A stretch of 64,000 nucleotides of DNA from contig CACIKF010000004.1 in assembly GCA_902587165.1 (NCBI GenBank), positions 1-64,000 on the forward strand. The letters are read 5' to 3'. The notes beneath the pieces are model-generated. The model was not told where the DNA came from. It worked only from the letters and a program-made list of their open reading frames with translations, and did no database searches. A program made the translations under genes and the position numbers. Within the stretch, counting starts at the first letter, position 1, and each line of letters starts with the position of its first letter. This DNA comes from Puniceicoccaceae bacterium (lineage in GTDB: Bacteria > Verrucomicrobiota > Verrucomicrobiia > Opitutales > Coraliomargaritaceae). This document shows positions 19,010 through 28,178 of this stretch, in pieces.

Positions 19010-19038
19010 TTGACAATGGACACTTGTTCACCTAAACA
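19010..19038 (+). promoter_or_regulatory. lexA promoter and LexA operator (SOS box)
   Basis: TTGACA at 19010-19015 is a perfect -35 element; 17 bases on, TAAACA (19033-19038) is a weak -10. TGTTC-ACCT-AAACA at 19025-19038 matches the TGTTC-N4-GAACA motif that I recall being reported for Verrucomicrobia LexA, with one mismatch, and covers the spacer and -10. A further GTGAACA half-site follows at 19040-19046. Placement predicts autorepression and a transcript start only a few bases before the ATG at 19049. Confidence 0.72.
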
Positions 19039-19048
19039 AGTGAACACT

Positions 19049-19690
19049 ATGAAAGATCTGACTACTCGCCAGCAAGAAATCCTTACTTTTATTGAACACT
19101 ACGAATGGAGAAACGGCTACTGGCCCAGCATTCGTGAGATCCAAGAAAGGTTTAATTTTAAAAGCACGAATGCCGTGATGGGTCATCTCCGTGCGCTAGA
19201 GCGTAAAGAAGTGATTGAGCGGATACCTGGGCAAGCCCGCACTTTTCGCATTAACCACCCCGATGCTCCAGAGATGAATGAGATTCCTGAGGACGCCACT
19301 GAAGTCGTCGACATCCCAGTGATGGGAGATATTGCTGCAGGTTATCCGGATCGCGTCGAACCTGCAGGCGAGATTGGCCGCCTTCAGGTAGACATTGCCA
19401 ACGCAGGATACTCCAGCAGGCGCCGCAGTTTCGCTCTTCAGGTGCGAGGTGATAGTATGGTCGACGCAGAAATTTACGAAGGGGACATGGTTATTATTGA
19501 GCCTCGTGATCCTTACGATGGCGACATCGTAGCCGCGCTCATCGACGGTGAGACCACACTTAAGCGCTACATGAAAAAAGGCAACGAACCGCCCTACCTA
19601 AAGGCGGAAAACAAATTTTACCCTGAACTCTATCCGATCAATGAATTGACCGTACAAGGGGTCGCAAAAGCCGTCGTGAGAAGTTTGTGA
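19049..19690 (+). CDS. lexA: LexA repressor
   Basis: SOS-response repressor that binds operators and cleaves itself with RecA-ssDNA. The ATG at 19049 gives 213 residues and a winged-helix N-terminus opening LTTRQQEILTFIEHY with the recognition region STNAVMGHLRALERK. The self-cleavage site is Ala97-Gly98 in DIAAGYPD, the catalytic Ser is in RGDSMVDAEI (Ser136), and the Lys is in TTLKRYM (Lys172). Longer in-frame starts at 18998 and 19016 would bury the operator inside the gene, so 19049 is preferred. No Shine-Dalgarno precedes it, consistent with a very short leader. Of the repair genes here, I saw an obvious box only upstream of lexA itself. Confidence 0.95.
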   Translation: MKDLTTRQQEILTFIEHYEWRNGYWPSIREIQERFNFKSTNAVMGHLRALERKEVIERIPGQARTFRINHPDAPEMNEIPEDATEVVDIPVMGDIAAGYPDRVEPAGEIGRLQVDIANAGYSSRRRSFALQVRGDSMVDAEIYEGDMVIIEPRDPYDGDIVAALIDGETTLKRYMKKGNEPPYLKAENKFYPELYPINELTVQGVAKAVVRSL

Positions 19691-19821
19691 GGTAGTTGTG
19701 TAAATGCTTGTTAATGGAAAGTTGTGAGTTGTTGTTGAAAGTTGGTCGATACGATACAATGTAATGTTAGTATTTCACGGCAATCGCTACATAGTGTTAC
19801 AAAAATTCGCTAACTAAAACC

Positions 19822-20208
19822 ATGGCTGTCACCTTTGATCACACACGTATTCGGGTATCTAACATTGAATCATCCATCGATTGGTATAGTAAGACTTGTG
19901 GCTTTCAAGTGCTCAAGCGTACGGAAAAATCTCCTAGTGGAAACCAGTTAGCGCACCTTCAAATCCCTGGAAGTACTCATAATTTGGAGCTCACACATTC
20001 GCCTGATTATGAGCTTAAGGTGCCTGAAGACTTGGTCCACACATGTATCCGTGTTGATGATATTGTCGCCTACTGCGAAATGCTGGAGAGCCTCAATCTA
20101 GCAATCGATCTTTGGCCAAGCAACTGGCGCGAAAAATTCGTAGAAGGGAGGAAAATGGCCTTCATTACCGATCCAGACGGTTATGAAGTTGAGATCCTCG
20201 AACACTAA
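19822..20208 (+). CDS. gloA: Glyoxalase I-like VOC family protein (lactoylglutathione lyase)
   Basis: A 128-residue vicinal-oxygen-chelate protein. The four metal ligands of glyoxalase I are in the expected places: His7 in FDHTRIRV, Glu56 in NLELTH, His73 in VHTCIRVDD and Glu124 in DPDGYEVEIL. The opening HTRIRVSNIESSIDWYSKTCGFQVL is the classic GloA form. The likely reaction is isomerisation of the methylglyoxal-glutathione hemithioacetal; specificity for another thiol or substrate in the VOC superfamily cannot be ruled out. It stands alone, 131 bases after lexA and 109 before the desaturase gene. Confidence 0.82.
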   Translation: MAVTFDHTRIRVSNIESSIDWYSKTCGFQVLKRTEKSPSGNQLAHLQIPGSTHNLELTHSPDYELKVPEDLVHTCIRVDDIVAYCEMLESLNLAIDLWPSNWREKFVEGRKMAFITDPDGYEVEILEH

Positions 20209-20317
20209 TACGGCATTAAATTATACACAAAACTATAATTTGAATTCAAAATTACATAGGGCACGACTGGAATTGGTAGAATTTTTTTTTTGACTGCACA
20301 AAGTAATACAAAAAAAC

Positions 20318-21301
20318 ATGAAAACAGGTAAAGAACTAATATTAGCGACACGTGAATACGCTAAAGACGATAGTGCACAAAGCTGGGCTGCCGTTGCTTC
20401 CACGGCCTTACTTTTACTTGTATTGGCACTGGTCGTTGCACTTCTACCCTATTGGTTTCTCAAACTTCCAGCGGCGTTCCTACTGGGCATGGTTATGGTG
20501 CGGATGTTTGTCATCTATCATGATCACCAACATCATGCTATCTTACCCAAATCTAAGGTGGCTAAACTTCTTATGCGCCTTTGGGGAATATTTGCTTTGA
20601 CCCCGAGCTGCATTTGGCAGCACTCGCATAACCATCACCACAACCACAACTCAAAACTGCGCAGCTCGCATATCGGCTCTTATCCAGTGATGACTAAGGA
20701 GCGCTATAAGAATTCATCCAAAGGTGAACGGACGAAGTATTTATTTATGCGCCATCCGATAACGATTCTCTTTGGTTACTTCACAGTATTTATCACGGGC
20801 ATGTGTATCGTCCCGATGTTGGAAAATATTAAAGCGAATAAAGACTCACTGATTGCGTTGTTTTTGCATGGGCTTCTCTACGCTACTGTCATTATCAATA
20901 TCGGAGTGATAGCTGCATTTTTTGTAATATTCATTCCTTTCTTCGTTGCAAGTGCGATGGGCTCCTACCTCTTCTATGCACAGCACAATTTTCCTCAGGT
21001 CATCTTTAAAGATAAAGACGGATGGTCCTACGAGGGTGCCGCGCTTGATTCATCAAGTTACTGCCAAATGGGAGCTTTAATGAATTATATAACTGGTAAT
21101 ATCGGCTATCATCACATTCACCATTTAAACGCAAAAATACCATTCTACCGTCTGCCTGAAGCTTACGATAAGCTGCCAGAGTTGCAGACGGCTCGTGTCA
21201 CAAGCTTGCGCCCAAAGGAAATACTGCGCTGCCTCAGTTTGAAAGTATGGGATACAGATTCACAAAAGCTTCTATCATTAAAAGAAGCGTTCCCTAGCTA
21301 G
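20318..21301 (+). CDS. Membrane fatty acid desaturase family protein
   Basis: A 327-residue integral membrane di-iron enzyme. Three histidine boxes are visible: HDHQHH (68-73), HSHNHHHNHN (102-111) and YHHIHH near residue 270, with hydrophobic hairpins between (about 27-65, 85-100, 147-168, 175-215). The first box follows a long transmembrane segment, and the third sits in NIGYHHIHHLNAKIPFYRLPEAY, as in acyl-lipid desaturases. Substrate and double-bond position are not predictable; carotenoid hydroxylases share similar boxes, but the length and third box favour fatty acids. A ten-base T-run precedes the gene. It converges on the DUF2071 gene. Confidence 0.85.
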   Translation: MKTGKELILATREYAKDDSAQSWAAVASTALLLLVLALVVALLPYWFLKLPAAFLLGMVMVRMFVIYHDHQHHAILPKSKVAKLLMRLWGIFALTPSCIWQHSHNHHHNHNSKLRSSHIGSYPVMTKERYKNSSKGERTKYLFMRHPITILFGYFTVFITGMCIVPMLENIKANKDSLIALFLHGLLYATVIINIGVIAAFFVIFIPFFVASAMGSYLFYAQHNFPQVIFKDKDGWSYEGAALDSSSYCQMGALMNYITGNIGYHHIHHLNAKIPFYRLPEAYDKLPELQTARVTSLRPKEILRCLSLKVWDTDSQKLLSLKEAFPS

Positions 21302-21346
21302 CTAAAATGGAATAAGTTGACGATTAAAAGTGTTGCGACAAAACTT

Positions 21347-22114
21347 CTAGTCGACTTTAAGCATTGGTGATATTTGTACATCAACTCCAGCCGAGGCTAG
21401 AACTGAAACTGGCGAATTTTCTGGTTCAGGCAGTCCGTTGAGGGCAAAGAGTCGCTTAGAATTACACTCGAGATTTACCTTCTGAAGGAGGTAAGGATCG
21501 TGATGAACTTGTCCCGACATTAATTGTTCCTTTTTTTTATTGTAAGCAAAGAGACGATACCGCTCGGCGAGGAAGAAATCTAAACTACCTGGCTCAGCGG
21601 TAAAAGGTTCGCCCACTCTTTCCCATTTGTATTCCTGTGACGTATCCCATTCTGTCTCCATCCTAAGCTCAGACCGATAGAAACGGAGACTTCCTTTTTC
21701 TTCGATCTGGATTCGTGCAAGCCGGTAATTCAGATGAAAGAAAGTGCGCGCGATCCAGTTGGGTAGACGCTTAGGTGTGTCTAGAGAGTAAAACCAAACC
21801 CCTGGTCTTCCATGCTCATCGACTACGTAAGTACGGAGATTGAGCTCAGGGAAGTTAGATATGCCAGGAACGGAAGGCAAGAACCGAGGGCGAACATTTC
21901 GCATAGAAAAAGGCACTACCCCTATCCAGGCCTTGCCCTCAAAAGTGTCTACTCGTAAGCTAGGTGGTAAAACCTTCGCTATAATTTGAGGCTCAAATGT
22001 CCAGTGAAGGAAGAGCAACTCTTCCCATCGCTGATGCATGACAGTTGGCAGTTTCGGTAAGTCCCGCTGCGCTAAACGATTTTCTATTGGCAGTATGTCA
22101 GAACCTAATTGCAT
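21347..22114 (-). CDS. DUF2071 (YqjF-like, COG3361) protein
   Basis: A 255-residue soluble protein with the DUF2071 signature: MHQRWEELLFLHWTFEP near the N-terminus, LRVDTFEGKAWIGVVPFSM, NFPELNLRTYV and GVWFYSLDT, ending with a basic/hydrophobic C-terminal region. The family has the acetoacetate decarboxylase-like fold and no well-established reaction. It follows the citramalate synthase gene on the same strand with an 80-base gap, so co-transcription is possible but the spacing does not demand it. The start ATG at 22114 is the only good choice. Confidence 0.8.
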   Translation of the reverse strand: MQLGSDILPIENRLAQRDLPKLPTVMHQRWEELLFLHWTFEPQIIAKVLPPSLRVDTFEGKAWIGVVPFSMRNVRPRFLPSVPGISNFPELNLRTYVVDEHGRPGVWFYSLDTPKRLPNWIARTFFHLNYRLARIQIEEKGSLRFYRSELRMETEWDTSQEYKWERVGEPFTAEPGSLDFFLAERYRLFAYNKKKEQLMSGQVHHDPYLLQKVNLECNSKRLFALNGLPEPENSPVSVLASAGVDVQISPMLKVD

Positions 22115-22194
22115 AGAAAACTATCGAGACTAAAGACGGAACATAACAACCTAACATTAAAGGAAGACCGATGTGCGTGTAAGGATACGCGATA

Positions 22195-23772
22195 TTACTT
22201 CTCAGATTCGAGAAGGATTTTGTATTCTACTGAATCAACGAGGGCTTCCCAGGTCGCTTCAATAATGTTATCACTCGCACCGACGGTGCCCCAAATTTCA
22301 TTACCATCCGTGGACTCGATTTGGACACGGATAATAGCGTCCGCGCCGTGTTGGCTTTCCAATATGCGTACCTTAAAATCAATCAGTTCAACGTCCATAA
22401 TCTCAGGAAAAACTGGAGCGATTGCTCTGCGCAGAGCATCATCAAGTGCACCGACAGGGCCGTTGGCCTCAGCTACCGTATGATGAATTTGGTCGCCGAT
22501 CTTAACTTGCACAGTCGCCTCTGAAACGGTGCGTTTGAGTGCTGACTGGTGACCGACCATGACGCGATAATCGATTAGTTCAAAATCATTCTTCTTACCT
22601 TTGAGGAATCGATTAAGTAGAAGTTTAAAAGAAGCATCTGCGGCCTCGTAGCCATATCCGCGGAACTCTAACTCCTTTAGTTCAGCGAGAAAATCTTTCA
22701 GTTCAGGAGAACGAGCATCGAGATCGACTCCGATTTCTTTGGCTTTCATCATGACGCTACTTCGACCCGACATGTCGGAAACTAATACACGAGTACGATT
22801 GCCAACAAGTCCGGGTTCGATGTGCTCATAGCTATTTTTAACTTTTGCAGCAGCATCGGCATGCACTCCGCCTTTGTGAGCAAAAGCAGCAGGTCCAACA
22901 AAAGGAGCCGAATTATCCGAGGAGCGATTTGCCATTTCATCAATAAAGAGCGAAAGGTCACGAATTTGATTTAGATTGGCAGCACAGTTTAATTCCTTGT
23001 TCATCTTGAGGATCAAATTGGGAATGATCGTAATGAGGTTGGCATTACCGTTACGTTCACCAACACCGTTGATCGTGCCTTGCACAAGGCTTGCGCCAGA
23101 TTCGACTCCCGCTAGCGATACAGCCACACCAAGCCCGGAGTCATTGTGACAGTGTACACCGATGGGTGTATCAGGGAAGTGCGCGACGACTTTAGCAACG
23201 ATTTCGTTGACCTCACGAACAAGCTTGCCGCCATTAGTGTCACAAAGTGTGAGATTGATCGCGCCACCACGCTTAGCCGATTCGAGTGTTTGCAGAGCAT
23301 ACTCTGGGTTATCGCAAAAGCCGTCGAAAAAATGTTCTGCATCGTAGATGACATCGCGTCCATTGTCGGTCAGGAAAAGGACGGAATCTTCAATCATTTT
23401 TAAGTTTTCCTCTGCACTCGTGCGAAGGATCTCAGTGACGTGCAACAGCCAAGTTTTGCCGAAGATAGTAACGACAGGAGTGTTTGCATCGAGCAAAAGT
23501 CTGAGTTGCGGGTCATCCTTGGCACTGAGGCTGGCACGACGAGTCGAACCGAAGGCGGCGATTTTTGCGTGTTTAAGGTCTAACTTTTTCGCTTCTTCAA
23601 AAAAGGCCATGTCGCGTGGATTCGAACCAGGCCAGCCACCTTCAATATAATCAACACCAAATTGATCCAATTTCTCCGCAACTCGTATCTTTCCTGCGAC
23701 AGTGAATGAGACTCCCTCGCCTTGCGTGCCGTCGCGTAAGGTCGTGTCATAGATTTTAATGGATTCTGTCAT
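22195..23772 (-). CDS. cimA: (R)-citramalate synthase
   Basis: Condenses pyruvate and acetyl-CoA to citramalate for the threonine-independent isoleucine route. The ATG at 23772 gives MTESIKIYDTTLRDGTQGEG, the HMGL-like metal and substrate motif; the longer form from 23808 adds 12 unlikely residues. The TIM barrel shows CHNDSGLGVA and GTINGVGERNGN, where the His and Asn/Arg residues belong to the active site. A C-terminal LeuA-like regulatory domain (from about 390) ends at residue 525. The CimA-type subgroup, rather than 2-isopropylmalate synthase, is supported by EGVSFTVAGKIRVAEKLDQFG and GGWPGSNP. Inhibition by isoleucine is expected from the domain but not shown. Confidence 0.9.
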   Translation of the reverse strand: MTESIKIYDTTLRDGTQGEGVSFTVAGKIRVAEKLDQFGVDYIEGGWPGSNPRDMAFFEEAKKLDLKHAKIAAFGSTRRASLSAKDDPQLRLLLDANTPVVTIFGKTWLLHVTEILRTSAEENLKMIEDSVLFLTDNGRDVIYDAEHFFDGFCDNPEYALQTLESAKRGGAINLTLCDTNGGKLVREVNEIVAKVVAHFPDTPIGVHCHNDSGLGVAVSLAGVESGASLVQGTINGVGERNGNANLITIIPNLILKMNKELNCAANLNQIRDLSLFIDEMANRSSDNSAPFVGPAAFAHKGGVHADAAAKVKNSYEHIEPGLVGNRTRVLVSDMSGRSSVMMKAKEIGVDLDARSPELKDFLAELKELEFRGYGYEAADASFKLLLNRFLKGKKNDFELIDYRVMVGHQSALKRTVSEATVQVKIGDQIHHTVAEANGPVGALDDALRRAIAPVFPEIMDVELIDFKVRILESQHGADAIIRVQIESTDGNEIWGTVGASDNIIEATWEALVDSVEYKILLESEK

Positions 23773-23941
23773 AATGATCGTAAAATTGGAATGGCGGATG
23801 AAAGACAATGTCTAGCAGTGACGGGCGCAAACAAAAAGTCTACTACTCTCAAAACCGTTGAGTATTTCCAGGAAAGTCTCCAATAGGACAGTCAAATCCT
23901 TTAATAAATTAAATAGCCAAGTAGCTGAAGATTTTTCAAAG

Positions 23942-23971
23942 AAAAAGACGCTCCGTAGAAAACGAAACGTC
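23942..23971 (-). terminator. Intrinsic terminator of tRNA-Gln
   Basis: On the minus strand, a 10-bp stem (GACGTTTCGT against ACGGAGCGTC, with G-U pairs) and a five-base loop are followed by a T-run. It lies 8 bases past the tRNA 3' end. Confidence 0.75.
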
Positions 23972-23979
23972 CTTAATAG

Positions 23980-24053
23980 TGGCAGGCTCACAGGGATTTG
24001 AACCCCGACTGACGGTACCAAAAACCGAAGTGCTACCATTACACCATGAGCCT
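23980..24053 (-). tRNA. tRNA-Gln(UUG)
   Basis: The minus strand folds into a 74-base cloverleaf with CCA encoded. The acceptor stem pairs AGGCTCA with TGAGCCT, the D-stem GTG with CAC, and the T-arm CGGGG/CCCTG encloses TTCAAAT. The anticodon loop TTTTGGT gives UUG, reading CAA. The anticodon stem has a T-T at its outer pair. A terminator follows directly. Confidence 0.95.
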
Positions 24054-24228
24054 AATGAAGATCGGGAGAGTAGAAAAGGAGACCCTCTCGTCAAGGATAG
24101 TATTTAATAATTTATCTCATATTGCTCGCAAAGATCTAGTGAAGTATTGGCGGCTTGATATTGACGCATCGCTCACTGATCCAGAATCTTTTCCTAGGAG
24201 ACCATCCTAAGCAAAGGCCTCTAATTTA

Positions 24229-24849
24229 ATGAATACGACTCTCATACTCATTCTCACTCCATTCATTACAGCTGGCATCGGCTGGCTAACGAATTGGGTG
24301 GCCATACAAATGCTTTTCCATCCACGCAAATCGATTTGTGTATTCTTTTGGCATTGGCAAGGGCTCATTCCGCGTCGCCAGAAGCAGTTGGCTGCAGAAT
24401 CAGCGGAAATAATTGAGCGAGAAATTCTCCAGCAACACATGATTCTGCATGAAATAAAGAAAATAGAGCTCGGTCCTTACTTAGAAGATACCGCCAAAAC
24501 AATTGTCTGGGAGCGCATTGGTCCCCAACTTCGCGCCATCCCGCTACTTGGTGGCTTTATTAACGACGGCACCCTTGCGAAATTCGAAGTTATTGCCGCA
24601 GCATCGATGAAGGAAGAAGCTGGTCCACTGATGGAAAAAGTGGCCACCCAATTTGAAGATTCGGTCAATTTAAAGCAAATGATTGAGGATAACATTGCTG
24701 CATTCGATCTAGACCGTCTCGAGGCTATCGTTAAGCAAGTCGCCAGCAGCGAGTTTCGTACTATCGAACGCCTCGGTGCCCTCCTAGGCTTTGTTATAGG
24801 TTGCTTACAAGTCACCCTCTTCTGGGTAACTGGTTCGATACAATTTTAA
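24229..24849 (+). CDS. DUF445 family membrane protein
   Basis: A 206-residue protein with an N-terminal transmembrane segment and the DUF445 hallmark GIGWLTNWVAIQMLFHP (about 16-33), then RKSICVFFWHWQGLIPRRQ, a long soluble helical region and a C-terminal transmembrane helix (about 183-202, FVIGCLQVTLFWVTG). Family members sit in the inner membrane; function is poorly known. The stop is 9 bases before ispG, so the pair is probably co-transcribed. It is shorter than many relatives but has both membrane ends. Confidence 0.85.
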   Translation: MNTTLILILTPFITAGIGWLTNWVAIQMLFHPRKSICVFFWHWQGLIPRRQKQLAAESAEIIEREILQQHMILHEIKKIELGPYLEDTAKTIVWERIGPQLRAIPLLGGFINDGTLAKFEVIAAASMKEEAGPLMEKVATQFEDSVNLKQMIEDNIAAFDLDRLEAIVKQVASSEFRTIERLGALLGFVIGCLQVTLFWVTGSIQF

Positions 24850-24858
24850 ATTATTATA

Positions 24859-26934
24859 GTGATGATAAGCTCCAGCACATCCAATTTGCTTTACTGCGAT
24901 TCTCGATTTCAAACCCGTCGCCGCGCCTCTCGAGCGATTAATGTCGGTGGCATCTACATGGGCGGAGACAATCCAATCCGCATCCAGTCGATGACGACTA
25001 CGAAGACGCAAGACATTGATGCTACAGTTGCTCAAACTCTAGCACTGGCCGAGGCGGGATGTGAGATCGTTCGTATTACTGCGCCAAATAGGGCTGCTGC
25101 CACAGCTTTGGGAGAAATCTCCAAAAAAGTCCGCGCCGCAAAATGCGAGGTACCGCTCGTCGCCGATATCCACTTCCTTCCATCTGCAGCGATGGAAGCC
25201 GCCAAACATGTCGAGAAAATCCGCATCAATCCTGGTAATTACGCTGACAAGAAAAAATTCGCCATACTCGAATATAGCGATGCCGCTTACAACGAAGAAT
25301 TAGAGCGCCTACATGAAGCCTTTTCCCCTATTGTTCTTCGCTGTAAAGAACTAGGTCGCGCGATGCGAATTGGCACCAATCACGGCTCACTCTCAGACCG
25401 TATCATGAATCGCTACGGCGACAGTCCCTTAGGCATGGTCGAGTGCGCGCTTGAATTTATCCGTATTGCCGAGAGCCACAATTACCAAGAAATCTGCCTC
25501 TCTATGAAAGCCAGTAACCCGAAGGTCATGATCGAAGCCTACCGCTTGGCGGTGGCTCGTATGGATCAAGAAGGTATGAACTACCCCCTCCACCTTGGAG
25601 TGACCGAAGCTGGTGACGGCGAGGACGCCCGGGTTAAAAGTGCTATCGGTATCGGCACCCTACTCAACGATGGCCTCGGCGACACAATCCGTGTCTCCTT
25701 GACTGAGGACCCTATCTATGAGGTGCCCGTTGCTCGTGAGCTAGCGGATAAAGCAATGACCCTTTGGAAGCAACAGCTTGAAACGCCTTTATCTGAGACC
25801 ACGCACGATAGTATCAACCCTTTTGATTACAACAAACGATCGACGCGTGTTGTCCAGCTTAGTTCGAAATGTGCTATAGGAGGCGAGAACACTCCCGCCG
25901 TTATAATCAAAACGCATCATGCGATCACTAACATGCAGGCGATTATTAAGGATGTTTGCGCGACTCAGATGAAGCTCAAAGAGATTAAAATAGAGGGCCT
26001 CCACATCGTCGTTAATGCCACCAATGATCTGGATCAATTCACCCTACTTTACGAAGCCCTCAATACAGTTGTAGAATTCTTTGTCCTCGAGCTCGGCTGC
26101 GCAGTCGATGTGTCTGAACTTGAAACTTTTATTTGGCCAGAAAATGGCTTAGCGGGTATTACATTACTTCAGCATATTCCCAAAGAGGATGCCTATTATG
26201 CAGCGGCATTCTTACAATTTTGCCGCGAAAAGAAATTTACCTGCGCCATCGATTGTACCGCAGTTGACCTGCGTGAAGAGATCGGTGCGCAACTCTCGCC
26301 TATGGGTACAGAGGGCCTCATTTTATGCAGTGGTATTACTTATGACGGTAGTATTAGTCATGGTAAGCACCCCATTGGTACTTATCGCGCACTTGCCGAG
26401 ACTACCCGAAACTTTCTTCCCGACGTCCCCATCTGGATACGTAATACAGCTTGTAACACACTTGAACCCAAAGACTACTTTTCTGACCGCCTACTTGAGG
26501 CTAGCATGCTAAGTGGCGCGATACTGTGCGATGGAATCGGTGACCTTATTAGCGTAGAGACCGAGCCGCTGCTTGATAAGGCTACAAGCCTCGCTTATCA
26601 GGTATTGCAAGGCGCACGGGCACGCATTACAAAGACCGAATTTGTCGCATGCCCTAGTTGCGGTCGGACTCTTTTCGACCTGCAGAGTGTCACTCAAAAT
26701 ATTAGAAGTCGTACAGATCATCTCAAAGGGGTGACCATCGCGATCATGGGTTGCATCGTCAACGGCCCTGGTGAAATGGCTGATGCAGACTTTGGCTATG
26801 TTGGCGGTGCGCCCGATAAGATAAATCTATACGTGGGCAAAAAGTGCGTCAAATACAATGTCCCATCCGCGGAAAGCCTAGATCGGCTAATCGATCTAAT
26901 TAAGCAACACGGTAAGTGGGTCGAACCAAACTGA
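24859..26934 (+). CDS. ispG: 4-hydroxy-3-methylbut-2-enyl diphosphate synthase, long form
   Basis: Iron-sulfur enzyme of the MEP isoprenoid pathway (GcpE). At 691 residues it is the long form known from plants, Chlamydiae and Bacteroidetes, about 300 longer than the E. coli enzyme. The TIM barrel opens with VGGIYMGGDNPIRIQSMTTTKT and includes CEIVRITAPN, VADIHFLPSAAM and KIRINPGNY. An inserted domain occupies about 290-575. The C-terminal [4Fe-4S] domain has CPSCGRTLFDLQ (about 597) and GCIVNGPGEMADADFGYVGG (about 631), so all three expected Cys are present. It probably forms an operon with the DUF445 gene. Confidence 0.95.
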   Translation: MMISSSTSNLLYCDSRFQTRRRASRAINVGGIYMGGDNPIRIQSMTTTKTQDIDATVAQTLALAEAGCEIVRITAPNRAAATALGEISKKVRAAKCEVPLVADIHFLPSAAMEAAKHVEKIRINPGNYADKKKFAILEYSDAAYNEELERLHEAFSPIVLRCKELGRAMRIGTNHGSLSDRIMNRYGDSPLGMVECALEFIRIAESHNYQEICLSMKASNPKVMIEAYRLAVARMDQEGMNYPLHLGVTEAGDGEDARVKSAIGIGTLLNDGLGDTIRVSLTEDPIYEVPVARELADKAMTLWKQQLETPLSETTHDSINPFDYNKRSTRVVQLSSKCAIGGENTPAVIIKTHHAITNMQAIIKDVCATQMKLKEIKIEGLHIVVNATNDLDQFTLLYEALNTVVEFFVLELGCAVDVSELETFIWPENGLAGITLLQHIPKEDAYYAAAFLQFCREKKFTCAIDCTAVDLREEIGAQLSPMGTEGLILCSGITYDGSISHGKHPIGTYRALAETTRNFLPDVPIWIRNTACNTLEPKDYFSDRLLEASMLSGAILCDGIGDLISVETEPLLDKATSLAYQVLQGARARITKTEFVACPSCGRTLFDLQSVTQNIRSRTDHLKGVTIAIMGCIVNGPGEMADADFGYVGGAPDKINLYVGKKCVKYNVPSAESLDRLIDLIKQHGKWVEPN

Positions 26935-27002
26935 GGATTAATTATTTTAGGCAGCTCTTACGTATTTTTATAAGGAAGTTTCCGTAAACCCGTTTCATAA
27001 GT

Positions 27003-28178
27003 GTGTTTAATTCAAACCTAGAGGCCGCACACAATGCTCTTCATACTTTTTTGCCACGTGCCGGCGGCGAATATGCTAGGACTAGAAACTATGACTATGG
27101 ATCCATGCAGCGTGAAAACGTGTCTATGTTGTCCCCATGGATACGACTTCGCTTACTTTCGGAATGGGAAATTATAAATGCCGTTTTACAGTTTCACTCA
27201 AAGTCATCTGCGTCTAAGTTCATCGACGAGGTTTGTTGGCGTACTTATTGGAAAGGCTGGCTAGAGTTAAGGCCCTCGGTTTGGGAGGATTATCTAGTAG
27301 AATTAGCTAAGGATCGAGAACGCTGCGAAAAAAATATAGGCTACATTCAGATGATTGAGGCACGTAGCGGTATACCCGCAATGGATGCTTGGACTAGTGA
27401 GTTGATCGAGACTGGATACCTACATAACCACGCTCGTATGTGGTATGCTAGTATCTGGGTTCACACACTCAAGTTACCTTGGACGCTAGGCGCGGAATTT
27501 TTTTTAAGACACTTACTCGATGGTGATGTCGCCTCTAATACACTAAGCTGGCGCTGGGTGGCAGGGCTTCACACTTTAGGTAAATTTTACCTAGCGCAAA
27601 AATCAAACATTTGTAAATTCACAGCGGGACGTCTTGAAGTTAATATACCTTTAGCAACTGAGTCGGCGCTGGTTGAGACTAGTCACAGAGTCGTTACACC
27701 CAAAAGATTACCAAGCTATGATAAGGCAATCCCCAATTGCCGCATCGGCCTACTTGTACACGAAGAGGACCTGTCGGCAGTAAATTGGCTGTCCGATGGA
27801 TGTGAATTAGTTGCAGTCGCAGGTCTGCTTTCATCTGCTGCCTATCGGAAATATGGTATTGAAGAAAGAGTGATAAAATTCCGCTCTGACTGCATGCGTT
27901 CTGCGTTACCAAAAAAAGCAGAAATATTTATTTGCCCTAACAAATTCGCCGAATGGGCTCATATTCAAAACTTAGATGCAGTCCTAATGGCTGAAGTCCC
28001 CGTTGGTATCTGTAAAGATGTAATTTCAGATTTGGAGTCTTCGCTCGCCCCATATGAGATTAAAATTATCAAACGACGTCATTGGTGGGATACTCATTTT
28101 TATCCAGCGGCGCGTGCGGGGTTTTTTAATTTCAAAAAATCGATACCTTCAGCGCTTGCTAAACTTAAGCAAACATGA
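27003..28178 (+). CDS. Photolyase/cryptochrome-like FAD-binding protein with swapped domain order
   Basis: Residues 1-220 are the helical FAD-binding domain of photolyases: LPRAGGEYARTRNYDYG, a FIDEVCWRTYWKGWLE stretch, then HNHARMWYASIWVHTL and LDGDVASNTLSWRWVAG, the FAD/lesion-binding core. The usual N-terminal alpha/beta (antenna) domain is absent in front. Instead residues about 240-391 form an alpha/beta region (CRIGLLVHEEDLSAVNWL to the RRHWWDTHFYPAARAGFFNFKK end) that looks like it could replace it, as in a circular permutation. Relatives exist in marine bacteria annotated as FAD-binding domain proteins, as far as I recall; repair activity is not established. GTG start at 27003; the end overlaps the next gene as ATGA. 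Confidence 0.78.
   Translation: MFNSNLEAAHNALHTFLPRAGGEYARTRNYDYGSMQRENVSMLSPWIRLRLLSEWEIINAVLQFHSKSSASKFIDEVCWRTYWKGWLELRPSVWEDYLVELAKDRERCEKNIGYIQMIEARSGIPAMDAWTSELIETGYLHNHARMWYASIWVHTLKLPWTLGAEFFLRHLLDGDVASNTLSWRWVAGLHTLGKFYLAQKSNICKFTAGRLEVNIPLATESALVETSHRVVTPKRLPSYDKAIPNCRIGLLVHEEDLSAVNWLSDGCELVAVAGLLSSAAYRKYGIEERVIKFRSDCMRSALPKKAEIFICPNKFAEWAHIQNLDAVLMAEVPVGICKDVISDLESSLAPYEIKIIKRRHWWDTHFYPAARAGFFNFKKSIPSALAKLKQT

Noticed and set aside
19025-19046. TGTTC-N12-GAACA as a separate wide operator
   Set aside because: The nested TGTTC-N4-AAACA fits the reported LexA spacing better; the wider dyad is probably a by-product or a secondary half-site.
23812-24039. A 75-residue open frame on the minus strand
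   Set aside because: It covers the tRNA-Gln and its terminator, and its translation has no family likeness.
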